Shown here: one piece after another, positions 55,690 to 64,000 of the stretch | Layout of the letters: each line of letters starts with the position of its first letter | Position numbering within the stretch: the first letter of the stretch is position 1 | Source: Punica granatum | Taxonomy: Eukaryota > Streptophyta > Magnoliopsida > Myrtales > Lythraceae | Length of the DNA: 64,000 bases | Reading direction: 5' to 3' | NCBI RefSeq assembly: GCF_007655135.1 | Contig: NC_045132.1 | Location: 18,552,534 to 18,616,533 of the forward strand | The notes under the pieces: model-generated | What the model saw: only the letters and a program-made list of their open reading frames with translations | Told to the model about the DNA's origin: nothing | The model's database searches: none | Translations under genes and position numbers: made by a program

Positions 55690-58600
55690 TTAAGGGTAGT
55701 ACTTCTTAAGGGCATCGGCATTGACCGGGAGTGCGTTTTCGGTCCCGTCCATATCGCTTAGGATAATTGCCCCTCCGGAGAAGACTTCCCTGACGACGAA
55801 AGGTCCATCATACTTGTATGCAAACTTGCCCCGAGAGTCAGGTGTGATGTGCAAGACCTTTCGTAGGACGAGATCACCGGGGCGGAATTCGCGGTGGCGA
55901 ACCCTTGCATTGAACGCTCGAGCCATTCTTTGTTGGTAGCATTGACCGTGGCAGAGCGCTGTTAGCCGTTTCTCGTCAATGAGATTGAGCTGTTCGTAGC
56001 GCTGCTTCGCCCATTCTGCTTCTTCGAGCTTGGACTCGGCGAGGACCCTCATGGAGGGAATCTCCACTTCGATTGGGAGGATTGCTTCCATGCCGTAGAC
56101 TAAGGAGTACGGAGTTGCCCCGGTTGAAGTGCGGATGGACGTTCGATATGCCAAGAGCGCAAAAGGGAGCATCTCGTGCCAATCCTTATAGGTCACCGTC
56201 ATTTTCTCGATGATCCTCTTGATGTTTTTGTTCGCAGCCTCCACCGCACCGTTCATTTGGGGACGGTATGGTGTGGAATTGCGGTGGTGTATTTTGAATC
56301 GCTCACAAAGCTCATCGATGATCCTGTTGTTCAGGTTCTTAGCATTGTCGGTGATGATTGTTTCGGGGACTCCATATCGGGCGATGATGTCGCGCTTAAG
56401 GAAACGTGCCACGGCATTTGCGGTGACCGAAGCGAGCGTTATGGCCTCGATCCACTTGGTGAAGTAGTCAATTGCCACCAAAATGAACATGTGTCCATTG
56501 GATGCTTTGGGATTGATAGGGCCGATCACGTCAATGCCCCACATTGAAAAGGGCCACGGGGCCGCCATCGGGCGTAGCTCATTGGGGGGTGCTTTGATCT
56601 GATCGGCATAGACCTGGCACAAGTGGCAGTGTCTGACGTGTTTGGCGCAGTCGGCCTCCATGGTGGACCAAAAGTAACCTAGGCGCATGAGTTTCTTGGT
56701 GAGCATGAGACCGCTCATATGGGGTCCACAACTCCCTTCATGTATCTCTCCCATGAGGCATTGTGCCTCGTTTTCGTCAACACACCGGAGTAGCGTGGCG
56801 TCGAAGGAACGGCGGTAGAGAGTCTCTCCGCTCAGGAAGTAATGCGCTGTGAGTCGCCTAAGTGTTTTCCGGTCCCGACGGTTGGCAAATGTCGGGTATT
56901 GGCCAGTTTGCAAAAAATGTTTGATGTCTTCGTACCATGGCTGTTCATCAGTCGCCTCGATTGTGTCGCAGTAAGCCGGGCCTTTGGCAATCTCGATCTC
57001 AAGTGGCTCGATGAGGTTTTCTTTTGTGATGCTCACCATTGATGCCAGTGTCGCGAGTGCATCTGCAAACTGATTCTTGATACGTGGCGTGTAGGTGAAC
57101 GAGATTTTCTCGAAGTTCTCCGCTAACTCCTCGAGATACTCGTGGTATGGTACTAACTTTGCGTCTTTCGTCTTCCATTGCCCTAACGTTTGGAAGATTG
57201 TGAGCATTGAATCTCCGAACACTTCTAGCTCCTTCACCTTGAAATCAATCGCTGCTTGCAAGCCAAGGATGCATGCCTCGTATTCGGCCACATTATTGGT
57301 GCAGAGAAAATTAACTTTTGCTGCAATCGGGTAATAACGTCCGTCCGGGGATATCAGCACTGCGCCGATACCAGAACCGGTGGAATTCACCGCGCCGTCG
57401 AAATACATCTTCCACGCGGTCCCATCCTCCTCCTCATCTACTCGGAGGATCCCTTCGTCTGGAAAGTCGGAGTTGATCGGCGTGTCATCCTCGATGGGAA
57501 ATTCCGCCAAATGGTCTGCAATTGCTTGCCCCTTGACTGATGTGCGGGGCACATACTCGATGTCGTACTCCGTCAGTTGACAGCGCCACTTTGCAATGTT
57601 CCTCATGGAGGATGGGCTACCAAGTAGATATTTCAGGGGATCCGCTTTCGACAGCAAGCGGATAGTGTGATAGAGGGTGTACTGTCGAAGTCTCTGCATG
57701 ACCCACACCAGTGCGCAGCACATCTTCTCAATCTCCGGGTAATTGGATTCCCCTTCAGTAAACTTCTTGCTCAGATAGTAGATGGCATGTTCTCTGCGTG
57801 TGGACTCATCTTCTTGTCCCAGCATGCACCCCAATGATTGCCGGCGCACCGTCAGGTAAAGAATGAGAGGTCGACCTGGCGTGGGCGGGACCAACACCGG
57901 CGACTGAACTAAGTATGTCTTAATATCGTCAAAGGCCTTCTGACAATCGTCGTCCCATTCAATTGCTGCATTTTTACGAAGCAGCTGGAAGAGGGGTTGA
58001 CACTTATCTGATAAGTTCGCGATGAAACGCGCGATGTAGTTCAGTCGTCCTAAGAAGCTCCGTACCTCGCGCACTGTTGATGGCGGAGGTAACTCCCTAA
58101 TCGCTTTCACCTTGTCAGGATCGACCTCGATGCCTCGTTCGCTGACCACAAATCCTAGCAGTTTTCCGGATTTCGCGCCGAATGTGCACTTGGCCGGGTT
58201 GAGCCTAAGCTTGTACTTCTTGAGACGTTCGAAGAGACGCCTCAGATTGACGAGGTGATCCTCTCCCTCCTTGGACTTTGCGATCATGTCGTCGACGTAG
58301 ACCTCGATCTCCTTATGCATCATGTCGTGGAAGAGCGTAACCATTGCCCGTTGGTAGGTTGCCCCGGCATTTTTGAGCCCGAAGGGCATGACCTTGTAGC
58401 AAAACGTGCCCCACATCGTGATGAAAGTCGTTTTGATCTTGTCGTCTTCAGCCATCCGGATTTGGTTATACCCCGAAAAGCCATCCATGAAGGAGAACTG
58501 ATTGTGGCGCGCGGTGTTGTCGACCAAGACGTCGATGTGAGGCAGAGGGAAGTTGTCTTTAGGACTAGCCTTGTTGAGGTCCCGATAGTCGACGCAAACC

Positions 58601-59131
58601 CTGACCCTTCCGTCCTTTTTCTCCACGGGCACGATGTTTGCCACCCATTCAGAGTAATTGCAGACTTCTAGGAATCCCGCATTTATCTGCTTGACGACCT
58701 CCTCCTTGATGCGGAGGAGAAGGCCGGCTCGCTGCCGCCGTAGGTGTTGCCGTTTGGGCGGGAAGTTCTCTGTATCGAGTGGGAGAGAGTGCTTGACTAT
58801 CGACGGATCTAAGCCCGGCATGTCGGCGTAGGACCAGGCAAAGACCTCTTGGTACTCCTTCAAGAAATCGATCATCCGAGCTCGTTGTGTTGGATCGAGG
58901 CCCGTCCCGATCTTTAGCGTGCGAGGTTCCTCTTCAGTGCCTATGTTGATTTCTTCTGTTGGCTCAACTGAGGTGAGTTGACGGTTCTCGAGGCGGTGCA
59001 AACTCTCCTCTATCTCAGGCACTCGACCGTCCTCGTCGAGCCCTTCCCCGAAGTATATGGGTTGGGGCTCTTCGAGGAGTTCTTCGGATGGGTTCGAATC
59101 GACGCGTCGAAGATTTGGATTCGAGTGGAGC
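55690..59131 (-). CDS. pol: Ty3 pol, exon 2: RT, RNase H, archaeal-like RNase H, integrase
   Basis: An open frame with no stop from the putative acceptor at 59131 to 55690. Counting from a GTG at 59022 (1110 codons), reverse transcriptase occupies about 85-290, with MDGFSGYNQI (179-188) and the catalytic YVDD (242-245). The first RNase H (about 385-505) has LYLTVRRQSLG where an aspartate is expected, so it is probably inactive. A second, archaeal-like RNase H (about 537-662) has D542, E580, D604 and D654. Integrase has an HHCC finger (H761, H768, C799, C802), D831, D892 and E928 with 35 residues between the last two, and a C-terminal GPF module (1073-1075). It makes cDNA and inserts it into the host genome. 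The frame looks full-length, ending NADALKKYYP. The true start is supplied by splicing to the protease exon or lies upstream. Confidence 0.92.
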
Positions 59132-59342
59132 CTGGAAATTTAAACGAGTCGTCTTAGAAATATTTAAAGTGCTGCGAATGAGTAAGAGAGAAGGAAACGA
59201 AGGAGACACGAGAATTCAAAAATGCATGTAGGGATTTCATTGAAGGTGGGAACATTGATGCCATAACAAAAACCCCTCTTCCGTCGTGTGGCTTATGACT
59301 TTGCCGACACGCGGGAAACATCGTCTACAAAGATAGCCTTAC
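59132..59342 (-). other. Putative intron between protease and RT (211 nt)
   Basis: The donor GTAAGG starts at 59342, inside the last sense codon of the protease frame. The acceptor TTTAAATTTCCAG ends at 59132. Joining the flanks gives a GTG codon across the junction and keeps the frame open from protease through a family-like IYFGEGLDEDG segment into RT. Unspliced, the protease frame ends at TAA (59341-59339). An intron at this place is an Ogre hallmark, where partial splicing sets the Gag-Pro to RT-integrase ratio. Confidence 0.75.
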
Positions 59343-60898
59343 ACATCGGCGATTACAGCCGAGTAGCGCGGGACTGAGGTCCAGTTGTTGAGCTCCTCAT
59401 TCTCCTGCGCGAGGCGGATGTAGACCCCTGAAGGAGTCTCCTCGGTGACGGCGTATATGCCTGGCAGATCGACAAGCGCGTCGTCTAAATCCGAGGAGGG
59501 GCCGTCAAGAGTACCTCCGACGATGTGCTGTGATCCTGAAAAGAAGTGGGAGAGTGGCGGAACTGGGGTGCCCCTGTTGATCTTCCCGTAGTACGCTGCG
59601 AGACGGTGGGGGCGCTTGCCTCTACGGGCTTCAATAATCTCGTGGCAGGAAGGGCGAAAACCGAGTCCCCTCCTGTTCTTGTACTCTTCGATCTCGATTG
59701 GGCGGTTGATCCCTTGCCCACGTGCTCCGAGTCCGGAACCCGGAATGTAATTATGGCGCAGCAAGATCTTCCCCACCATGCGGTCGGCGCGGGACGGACC
59801 GGCCTTTCCGTAGTCTCGGATGACGGAGATGGTGTCGAACGAATGGAAGGGGAGGTTCTGATCGTCCCCAATACTGATATAGGGGACAGCCGTCTCCTTA
59901 TAAATCGCATAGTCCTCCTCACCTTTGACCGTGATGAGTCGCTCTTCCACGATGAACTTAAGCTTTTGGTGCAAGGTGGAGGGGACTGCGCCCGCAAAAT
60001 GGATCCATGGCCTCCCGAGCAGCAAGCTGAAGGCATTGGGGATGTCGAGCACCTGAAAAGTGACATTGAATGAACATGGACCTACCTCGATCAGAAGGTC
60101 GATCTCTCCGTTCACCTCTCTCCGCGAGCCATCGAAGGCTCGAACCGCTGTCTTGCTTGGACGAATACGATTCAGATCCACATTCATCTGCTTCAGGGTG
60201 GAAACAGGGCATACATTGAGAGCCGAACCATTGTCGATCATGACCCGGCCTACCACGAAGTTATTGCACTTACAGACGATGTGCAACGCCCGCGAGTGTG
60301 CGTACCCTTCGGAGGGAAGCTCGTCATCCGAGAATGAAATATTGTTGGAGAATATCGAACCAACGGTTTCTTCAATGAGATCTGGAGCCGTCTCCTTGGG
60401 GACCTGTGCCGCCGTCAGGACCTTCAGGAGCGCTTCACGATGTGGCTCCGAACTTAAGAGAAGGGCGAGTAGTGAAATGTGGGCCGGAGACTTGCCCATT
60501 TGTTCAACAACCTTATACTCGCTTGCCTTGATGATCTTCATAAAAGCCTCGGCTTCCTCTTCGGTCACCTTCTTTTGTGGGATCGGCGTAGCTTCCGGGG
60601 CGATCCCTAATGTCGCAGCAGGCGCCTTTCCTTTGTTCGCGACCTCCGGGTTTTCATACACTCGTCCCGAGCGCGTCACGCCCATGACGCTGAATTGACG
60701 CTCGAGGTTCCCGACACTCCCTTCGTAGGTCCACGGAACCTTGCTATCTTGATATGGCTCTCGTGCGGGGACATCTATCACGAATGGGGCGGGCGTGGCA
60801 TCAAACCCCGCGTACCCTATACCGGTTTCCGCAGGCACATATTCGATTACGAACGGGCGGATGGCTCCTGCCCGGTCTCGTACTCCCCTATGGCGCAA
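59343..60898 (-). CDS. Ty3 protease region with G-patch domain (pol exon 1)
   Basis: 519 codons counted from 60898; no ATG starts this frame, so it is presumably reached from gag. A retropepsin domain spans about 205-330, with the active-site triplet DNG (222-224, variant of DSG/DTG), the ALNVCP continuation and the LLGRPWIH block (293-300) typical of plant Tat proteases. A G-patch lies at about 376-414 (GSGLGARGQGINRP then RRGLGF), a glycine-rich nucleic-acid-binding module. It cleaves the polyprotein during particle maturation. The frame is offset by one nucleotide from gag, and the two overlap at 60898-60847. It ends at TAA 59341-59339 unless the intron is removed. Confidence 0.85.
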
Positions 60899-61293
60899 AC
60901 ACTGATCATGTTAATGCTGGGTCCCGAGCTTGACCCGTGATCGGGAAGAGGATTAACTTGCACGTTCGGAGGTTTGACGGCGTTGAACGTGAGTTGTTTG
61001 CCATCAATCATAGCTTGGATCTTCTCCCGCAGCTTCCAACAATCGTCGGTGGTGTGACCGGGTGCGCCCTGATGGTACTCGCAGTGCCGACTCTGATCCT
61101 GAATGGTGGGGTCGAAATCGGGGTTAGGCGCTACTGATTTAATCCTATTGCCTGCAAGGAGTTGCCGGTATATGTGGGAGAGCGGGGCCGGAAGGGGTGT
61201 GAATTGTCTGCGCCGCGGCGCAGTGCTTTGTTGGTCCTGCGGGGTCGGAGCCCGTTGCACCGGCTGAGGAGTTCTCGAAGCCGGAGGCCTGCT
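60847..61293 (-). pseudogene. gag C-terminal extension with zinc knuckle, after an in-frame stop
   Basis: Same frame as gag, directly after its TAA (61296-61294). It encodes a Gln/Pro-rich linker and a Cys/His motif, CEYHQGAPGHTTDDC, resembling the zinc-knuckle-like motif of Tat Gag proteins, then ends at TAG/TAA near 60847 inside the start of the protease frame. The motif belongs to Gag, so the stop between it and the main Gag frame is probably a nonsense mutation; read-through is the alternative. Confidence 0.7.
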
Positions 61294-62958
61294 TTATTGG
61301 ATCGGAGGGGGAATAGGGACGTAATTGTGCGGGGCCGGCAACGGAAAGGAGGCCGGCGGGGCGGAATAATATACTTGTTGCGCTGGGAGTTGCTGCTGAT
61401 AATGCACCGGAGGTGGGGCATACGCCTGAGTGGTCGGTGGTGCGGGCGTGTAATTGATGGAATACTGTTGGGGGGCTTGGCGCCCTGAGTTAACAGCATT
61501 GACGGACGCGTCTTTTCCTCTCCTGTTTCCCGCGGAGGGTGTCCCAGTAGCAACCTTCTTCGAGGACTCTCCCTCTTTCTTCTCGGCCGGTCCTTCTATC
61601 TTGCCGAGCTTAACGCCGATATCAAGCTTCTTCCCGGCGTCGATAAGGTTGGAGAACGAAGACGTGTGAGCCAACAGGTGCAAGTAGTAGGCCCCTTTGA
61701 GGGTAGAGTGGAATAATTGGATCTGCTGCGCCTCACTGATCGGGGGGACATGTTTCGCCGCTCTAGCCCTCCACTTTACTTCGTAGGCCTCAAAGCCCTG
61801 ATCCTCGGCCATCTCCATTGTACTGAGCTCCAACAGGGTCGGGGGCGTTTCTGCACAGTACTTGTACTGGTCGATGAATTTGCCCGAAAGGTCCGTCCAT
61901 GTAGGGATATCCGCGGCTTTCAGTGACATGTACCAATCAAGAGCCGCTCCCGCCAAACTGTCCTGGAACGTGTGGATGACGAACTCTTCGTAGTCCCAGT
62001 ACTGCAGCATCTTTCCCCTGTAGTGACGGAGATGGTGACGGGGGTCGGTAGTGCCATGGTACCTTTGGAATTCAGGCACCTTAATCTTCGGGGGTAGCCG
62101 CATACCCGGAAAAAGACTCCAATCGCAATCGCCGGCATCGAGGCGAGGACCACCTGATTGTAAGGCTTTGATGTTCTCTTCCATCTTCTTCAATCTCTGC
62201 TCCTGCTCAGTCCCCATTTCCGGGAGAAAGTTTGTCGGTGGAGCTATGGGGACAGCCTGGGTTGGCGTGCCCGGTTCAGGGATGGGAATGTTTAGGGGAG
62301 GTAGAGTTGGGTAAGAAAAGCTGATGTGGGGTTGTGGAGCTTGGAATGGGACAGGCTCGGCTGTGTGAGCAGGAGTGTGGGGGCTCAGTGCCGGGAAGAC
62401 CATCGGCGGAGGAGCCGCGTAAACCGGTGCCGGAACCGGTATGGACATCGGCGGCGGTACTAGAGTAGTCGGGTTCGACGGTGGAAGAGGAATGGCTGCC
62501 GGGAGAGTCACCGATGGCGGAGGGACGTTAGCTGGGAGGCCCGCCAGTGCGTGTATCGCAGGCGCTTCAATACCTTCCGGAGCATGGGTCGGCGGGACCC
62601 AAGGGTTTGGGTCGACTGTTGGCCCGTACCCCGGAGGCGGAGTAGAGTTCGAGGAGGTGCGGTTTGGAGCTCTGAGTAGGGCCATGAGCTCGGCCATGTC
62701 GGCAGCCATCTGATTGACCGTGCCCCTTAATGTGGAGATATCGTCTTCCAGTGCGACAATGCGGGCCGCATCCTCTGTAGAGGTGGACGGTGCTTGGGCT
62801 TCCGATGTTGGGACTGGTGGCGGGATTTCTCCCGAGTGTACCGGGGGTGCGCCTGCAGGAGTTAGTGGTGGCAGTGCTTGAGTCATGGACGGTTGATAAT
62901 AAACCGGCGTCGGTGAAGTGTTCTCCTCGGAGCTAGCAAGCTGATTGTTCTGTGCCAT
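61294..62958 (-). CDS. gag: Ty3 gag, main part (capsid)
   Basis: 554 codons from an ATG at 62958. Residues 1-60 are Pro/Ser/Thr-rich. A short coiled coil lies at about 62-97 (ARIVALEDDISTLRGTV). A long Pro-rich linker follows (100-245), then the retrotransposon Gag domain (about 275-435), with LFPGMRLPPKIKVPEF, a DSLAGAALDWYMSL block (333-346) and the TWTDLSGKFIDQY block. Gag forms the virus-like particle core and packages RNA. It ends at TAA (61296-61294), but the frame continues open for another 148 codons carrying the Cys/His motif. ORF1 lies 313 nt upstream. Confidence 0.88.
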   Translation of the reverse strand: MAQNNQLASSEENTSPTPVYYQPSMTQALPPLTPAGAPPVHSGEIPPPVPTSEAQAPSTSTEDAARIVALEDDISTLRGTVNQMAADMAELMALLRAPNRTSSNSTPPPGYGPTVDPNPWVPPTHAPEGIEAPAIHALAGLPANVPPPSVTLPAAIPLPPSNPTTLVPPPMSIPVPAPVYAAPPPMVFPALSPHTPAHTAEPVPFQAPQPHISFSYPTLPPLNIPIPEPGTPTQAVPIAPPTNFLPEMGTEQEQRLKKMEENIKALQSGGPRLDAGDCDWSLFPGMRLPPKIKVPEFQRYHGTTDPRHHLRHYRGKMLQYWDYEEFVIHTFQDSLAGAALDWYMSLKAADIPTWTDLSGKFIDQYKYCAETPPTLLELSTMEMAEDQGFEAYEVKWRARAAKHVPPISEAQQIQLFHSTLKGAYYLHLLAHTSSFSNLIDAGKKLDIGVKLGKIEGPAEKKEGESSKKVATGTPSAGNRRGKDASVNAVNSGRQAPQQYSINYTPAPPTTQAYAPPPVHYQQQLPAQQVYYSAPPASFPLPAPHNYVPIPPPIQ

Positions 62959-63271
62959 CTTCGATTGCAGACGAGTGAGATAGCGGTGTGGCGCCAGTTA
63001 TGGTTACCTGTATTAACAAGTGTGTAAATATCTACGCAAACGAGTTACGTTCTAAAAATAAAAACGTGTGACATAATAAATAAGGGGATGACGTGCATGA
63101 GATGCATGGATTTGAAAACTAATGTTGTCACTCGCATTGATTCAAAAGGTTTCTAAGATACAATGCAATTAAAAACAAGCCCTAAATCGTTCTTCCACCG
63201 CGCTCAGGGTGCGAGTGACTGTTGCCGTGGAGAGCACCGATTCAGGTGAGGGCCTGGTGGAGGCGTCCATC
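62959..63271 (-). other. Spacer between ORF1 and gag
   Basis: AT-richer than either ORF and without a long frame. It may hold a leader for gag translation or a splice region. I see no defined signal. Confidence 0.5.
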
Positions 63272-64000
63272 CTAAGGGGTGCGTGGACCTCCACGGGCTC
63301 TCTTCCTGAACCTCTCCAAGGCGACATTCGCTCGTGCCAGCTCCTGTTCGCGCCTCTGCAGCTCGGCGCGGGCCTGGGCGAGCTCTGTCTGTAATTGTCG
63401 TTGATCCACAAGCTGCTCGTCTTTCTCTGCGACTTCCCGACGAAGGTGATCTCTCTCGGCCCTGAGGTTAGCAAGCTCTGCTTGAATGGCCACGTTCGGG
63501 GTGAAAGACGCTCCCGTTGGTTCGTTATCTTCAGCTCGTGGAGAGTCGGCGAGATCCTCATGTGCTGTAGGACCCCACCGATAGAAACGGAGGACATATT
63601 CCTCGGTAGCCTGGAAATCCTGTTCTTCAAGGGTTGGATGCTCGGGGAAATACGGACGCTCGATGACCACGGTTCGCCACGCGTCCAAAACCCGTTCGAT
63701 GTCTCTTTGGCGATCCACGGATGTCTGATCCTCCCGCCAAGTGTGTTCGAATTTAGCCCGTGCCGTGTCCTCGGGGACTGTCTGCAGGCTGCCAAACTGC
63801 CTCATCACTCGTGCCGGAAAATATGTGGTGGACCCCGCATGACTCACGAGTGGTACTCCGTTAAAATCAGGGCACCTAAGGGCTGCGGGTCCGGGTGGCA
63901 TCCACGCGGCTCGCCACTTAAAGCCCCTAGGTGGTATTTCGCGAAAAATCTTGATCCACTCGGAAACCTTGCGTTCTTCCACGCGCACGAGGGACAGCAA
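63272..64000 (-). CDS. Ogre-type ORF1, C-terminal part (DUF7745-like), cut by window end
   Basis: 242 codons are visible. The frame is open at the window edge and ends at TAG (63274-63272). The block WRAAWMPPGPAALRC, followed by PLVSHAG..YFPARVMRQFG, resembles the C-terminal half of the plant DUF7745 family, which I know from ORFs upstream of gag in Tat/Ogre elements. Residues about 170-235 form a strong coiled coil (AELANLRAERDHLRREV, then ELAQARAELQRRE) with a basic tail (RFRKRARGG). The function in the retrotransposon is not established; the coiled coil suggests self-association. Placement upstream of gag in the same orientation supports membership in the element. Confidence 0.7.
   Translation of the reverse strand: MLSLVRVEERKVSEWIKIFREIPPRGFKWRAAWMPPGPAALRCPDFNGVPLVSHAGSTTYFPARVMRQFGSLQTVPEDTARAKFEHTWREDQTSVDRQRDIERVLDAWRTVVIERPYFPEHPTLEEQDFQATEEYVLRFYRWGPTAHEDLADSPRAEDNEPTGASFTPNVAIQAELANLRAERDHLRREVAEKDEQLVDQRQLQTELAQARAELQRREQELARANVALERFRKRARGGPRTP

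Larger units (their letters stand above)
49207..64000 (-). mobile_element. Ty3 LTR retrotransposon of the Tat/Ogre type (5' end outside window)
   Basis: Read on the minus strand: ORF1, gag, protease, intron, RT, two RNase H domains, integrase, a repeat-rich 3' untranslated region, a polypurine tract, and a 4.2-kb 3' LTR ending at 49207. An extra ORF upstream of gag, an intron between protease and RT, a second archaeal-like RNase H and very long LTRs are the combination known for Tat-clade elements, Ogre in particular. The element interrupts a LINE fragment. The pentamer before it is GCTAG (49202-49206), and its partner would lie past the 5' LTR. Three more LTRs of the family are in this window. 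Confidence 0.9.

Noticed and set aside
56176..58671. Plus-strand frames of 66-138 codons opposite pol
   Set aside because: Antisense shadows of the well-supported pol frame.
59485..60698. Minus 193-codon and plus 175/212-codon frames
   Set aside because: Out-of-frame shadows of the protease/G-patch frame, with no family resemblance.

Overview
This is plant nuclear DNA, most likely from a eudicot. Plant LTR-retrotransposon lineages are nested in one another, there are tRNA-derived SINEs, TRIM, MULE and hAT elements, and a small cluster of major-latex-protein (MLP, Bet v 1 superfamily) genes carries a GT-AG intron. The Ty3 polyprotein reads like ones I associate with Myrtales, perhaps pomegranate, but that is an impression only. 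There are no bacterial or organellar gene blocks. Repeats cover most of the window, and the only host gene I can call intact is one MLP-like gene.

Layout. About 1-8.5 kb, 28.8-30.9 kb, 31.5-34.1 kb and 40.9-48.2 kb are four copies of an ancestral MLP-gene segment, here called units A, B, C and D. Units A, B and D are on the minus strand and C is on the plus strand. Only D (43068 to 42147) is intact. A has a premature TAG at codon 28. B has a TAG at codon 62 and has lost exon 2. C has lost the end of exon 1 and has a 1-nt frameshift in exon 2. A and D also share an internally deleted hAT element, so it inserted before those copies separated. A 2.6-kb direct duplication (3478-6043 and 8472-15032) lies within and beside unit A.

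From 10.6 to 28.8 kb is a retrotransposon nest. It holds two solo LTRs of one Ty3 family with 5-bp target duplications, then a decayed Ty1/copia element whose gag is split by a third LTR of that family. That LTR is itself split by the tail of another retrotransposon. From 31 to 41 kb are MITE and MULE elements, a poly(A)-tailed retrosequence and a second TRIM copy.

From 49207 to the window end is one large minus-strand Ty3 element of the Tat/Ogre type, inserted in a LINE fragment. In its own 5'-to-3' order the window shows an extra ORF1 (cut by the window end), gag, protease with a G-patch, a 211-nt putative intron, RT, two RNase H domains and integrase. A 3' untranslated region with a hairpin array and a 43/29-bp satellite-like array follows, then a polypurine tract and a 4.2-kb 3' LTR. 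The 5' LTR is outside the window. The pol ORF is open throughout. gag has one in-frame stop, and protease is offset by one frame from gag.
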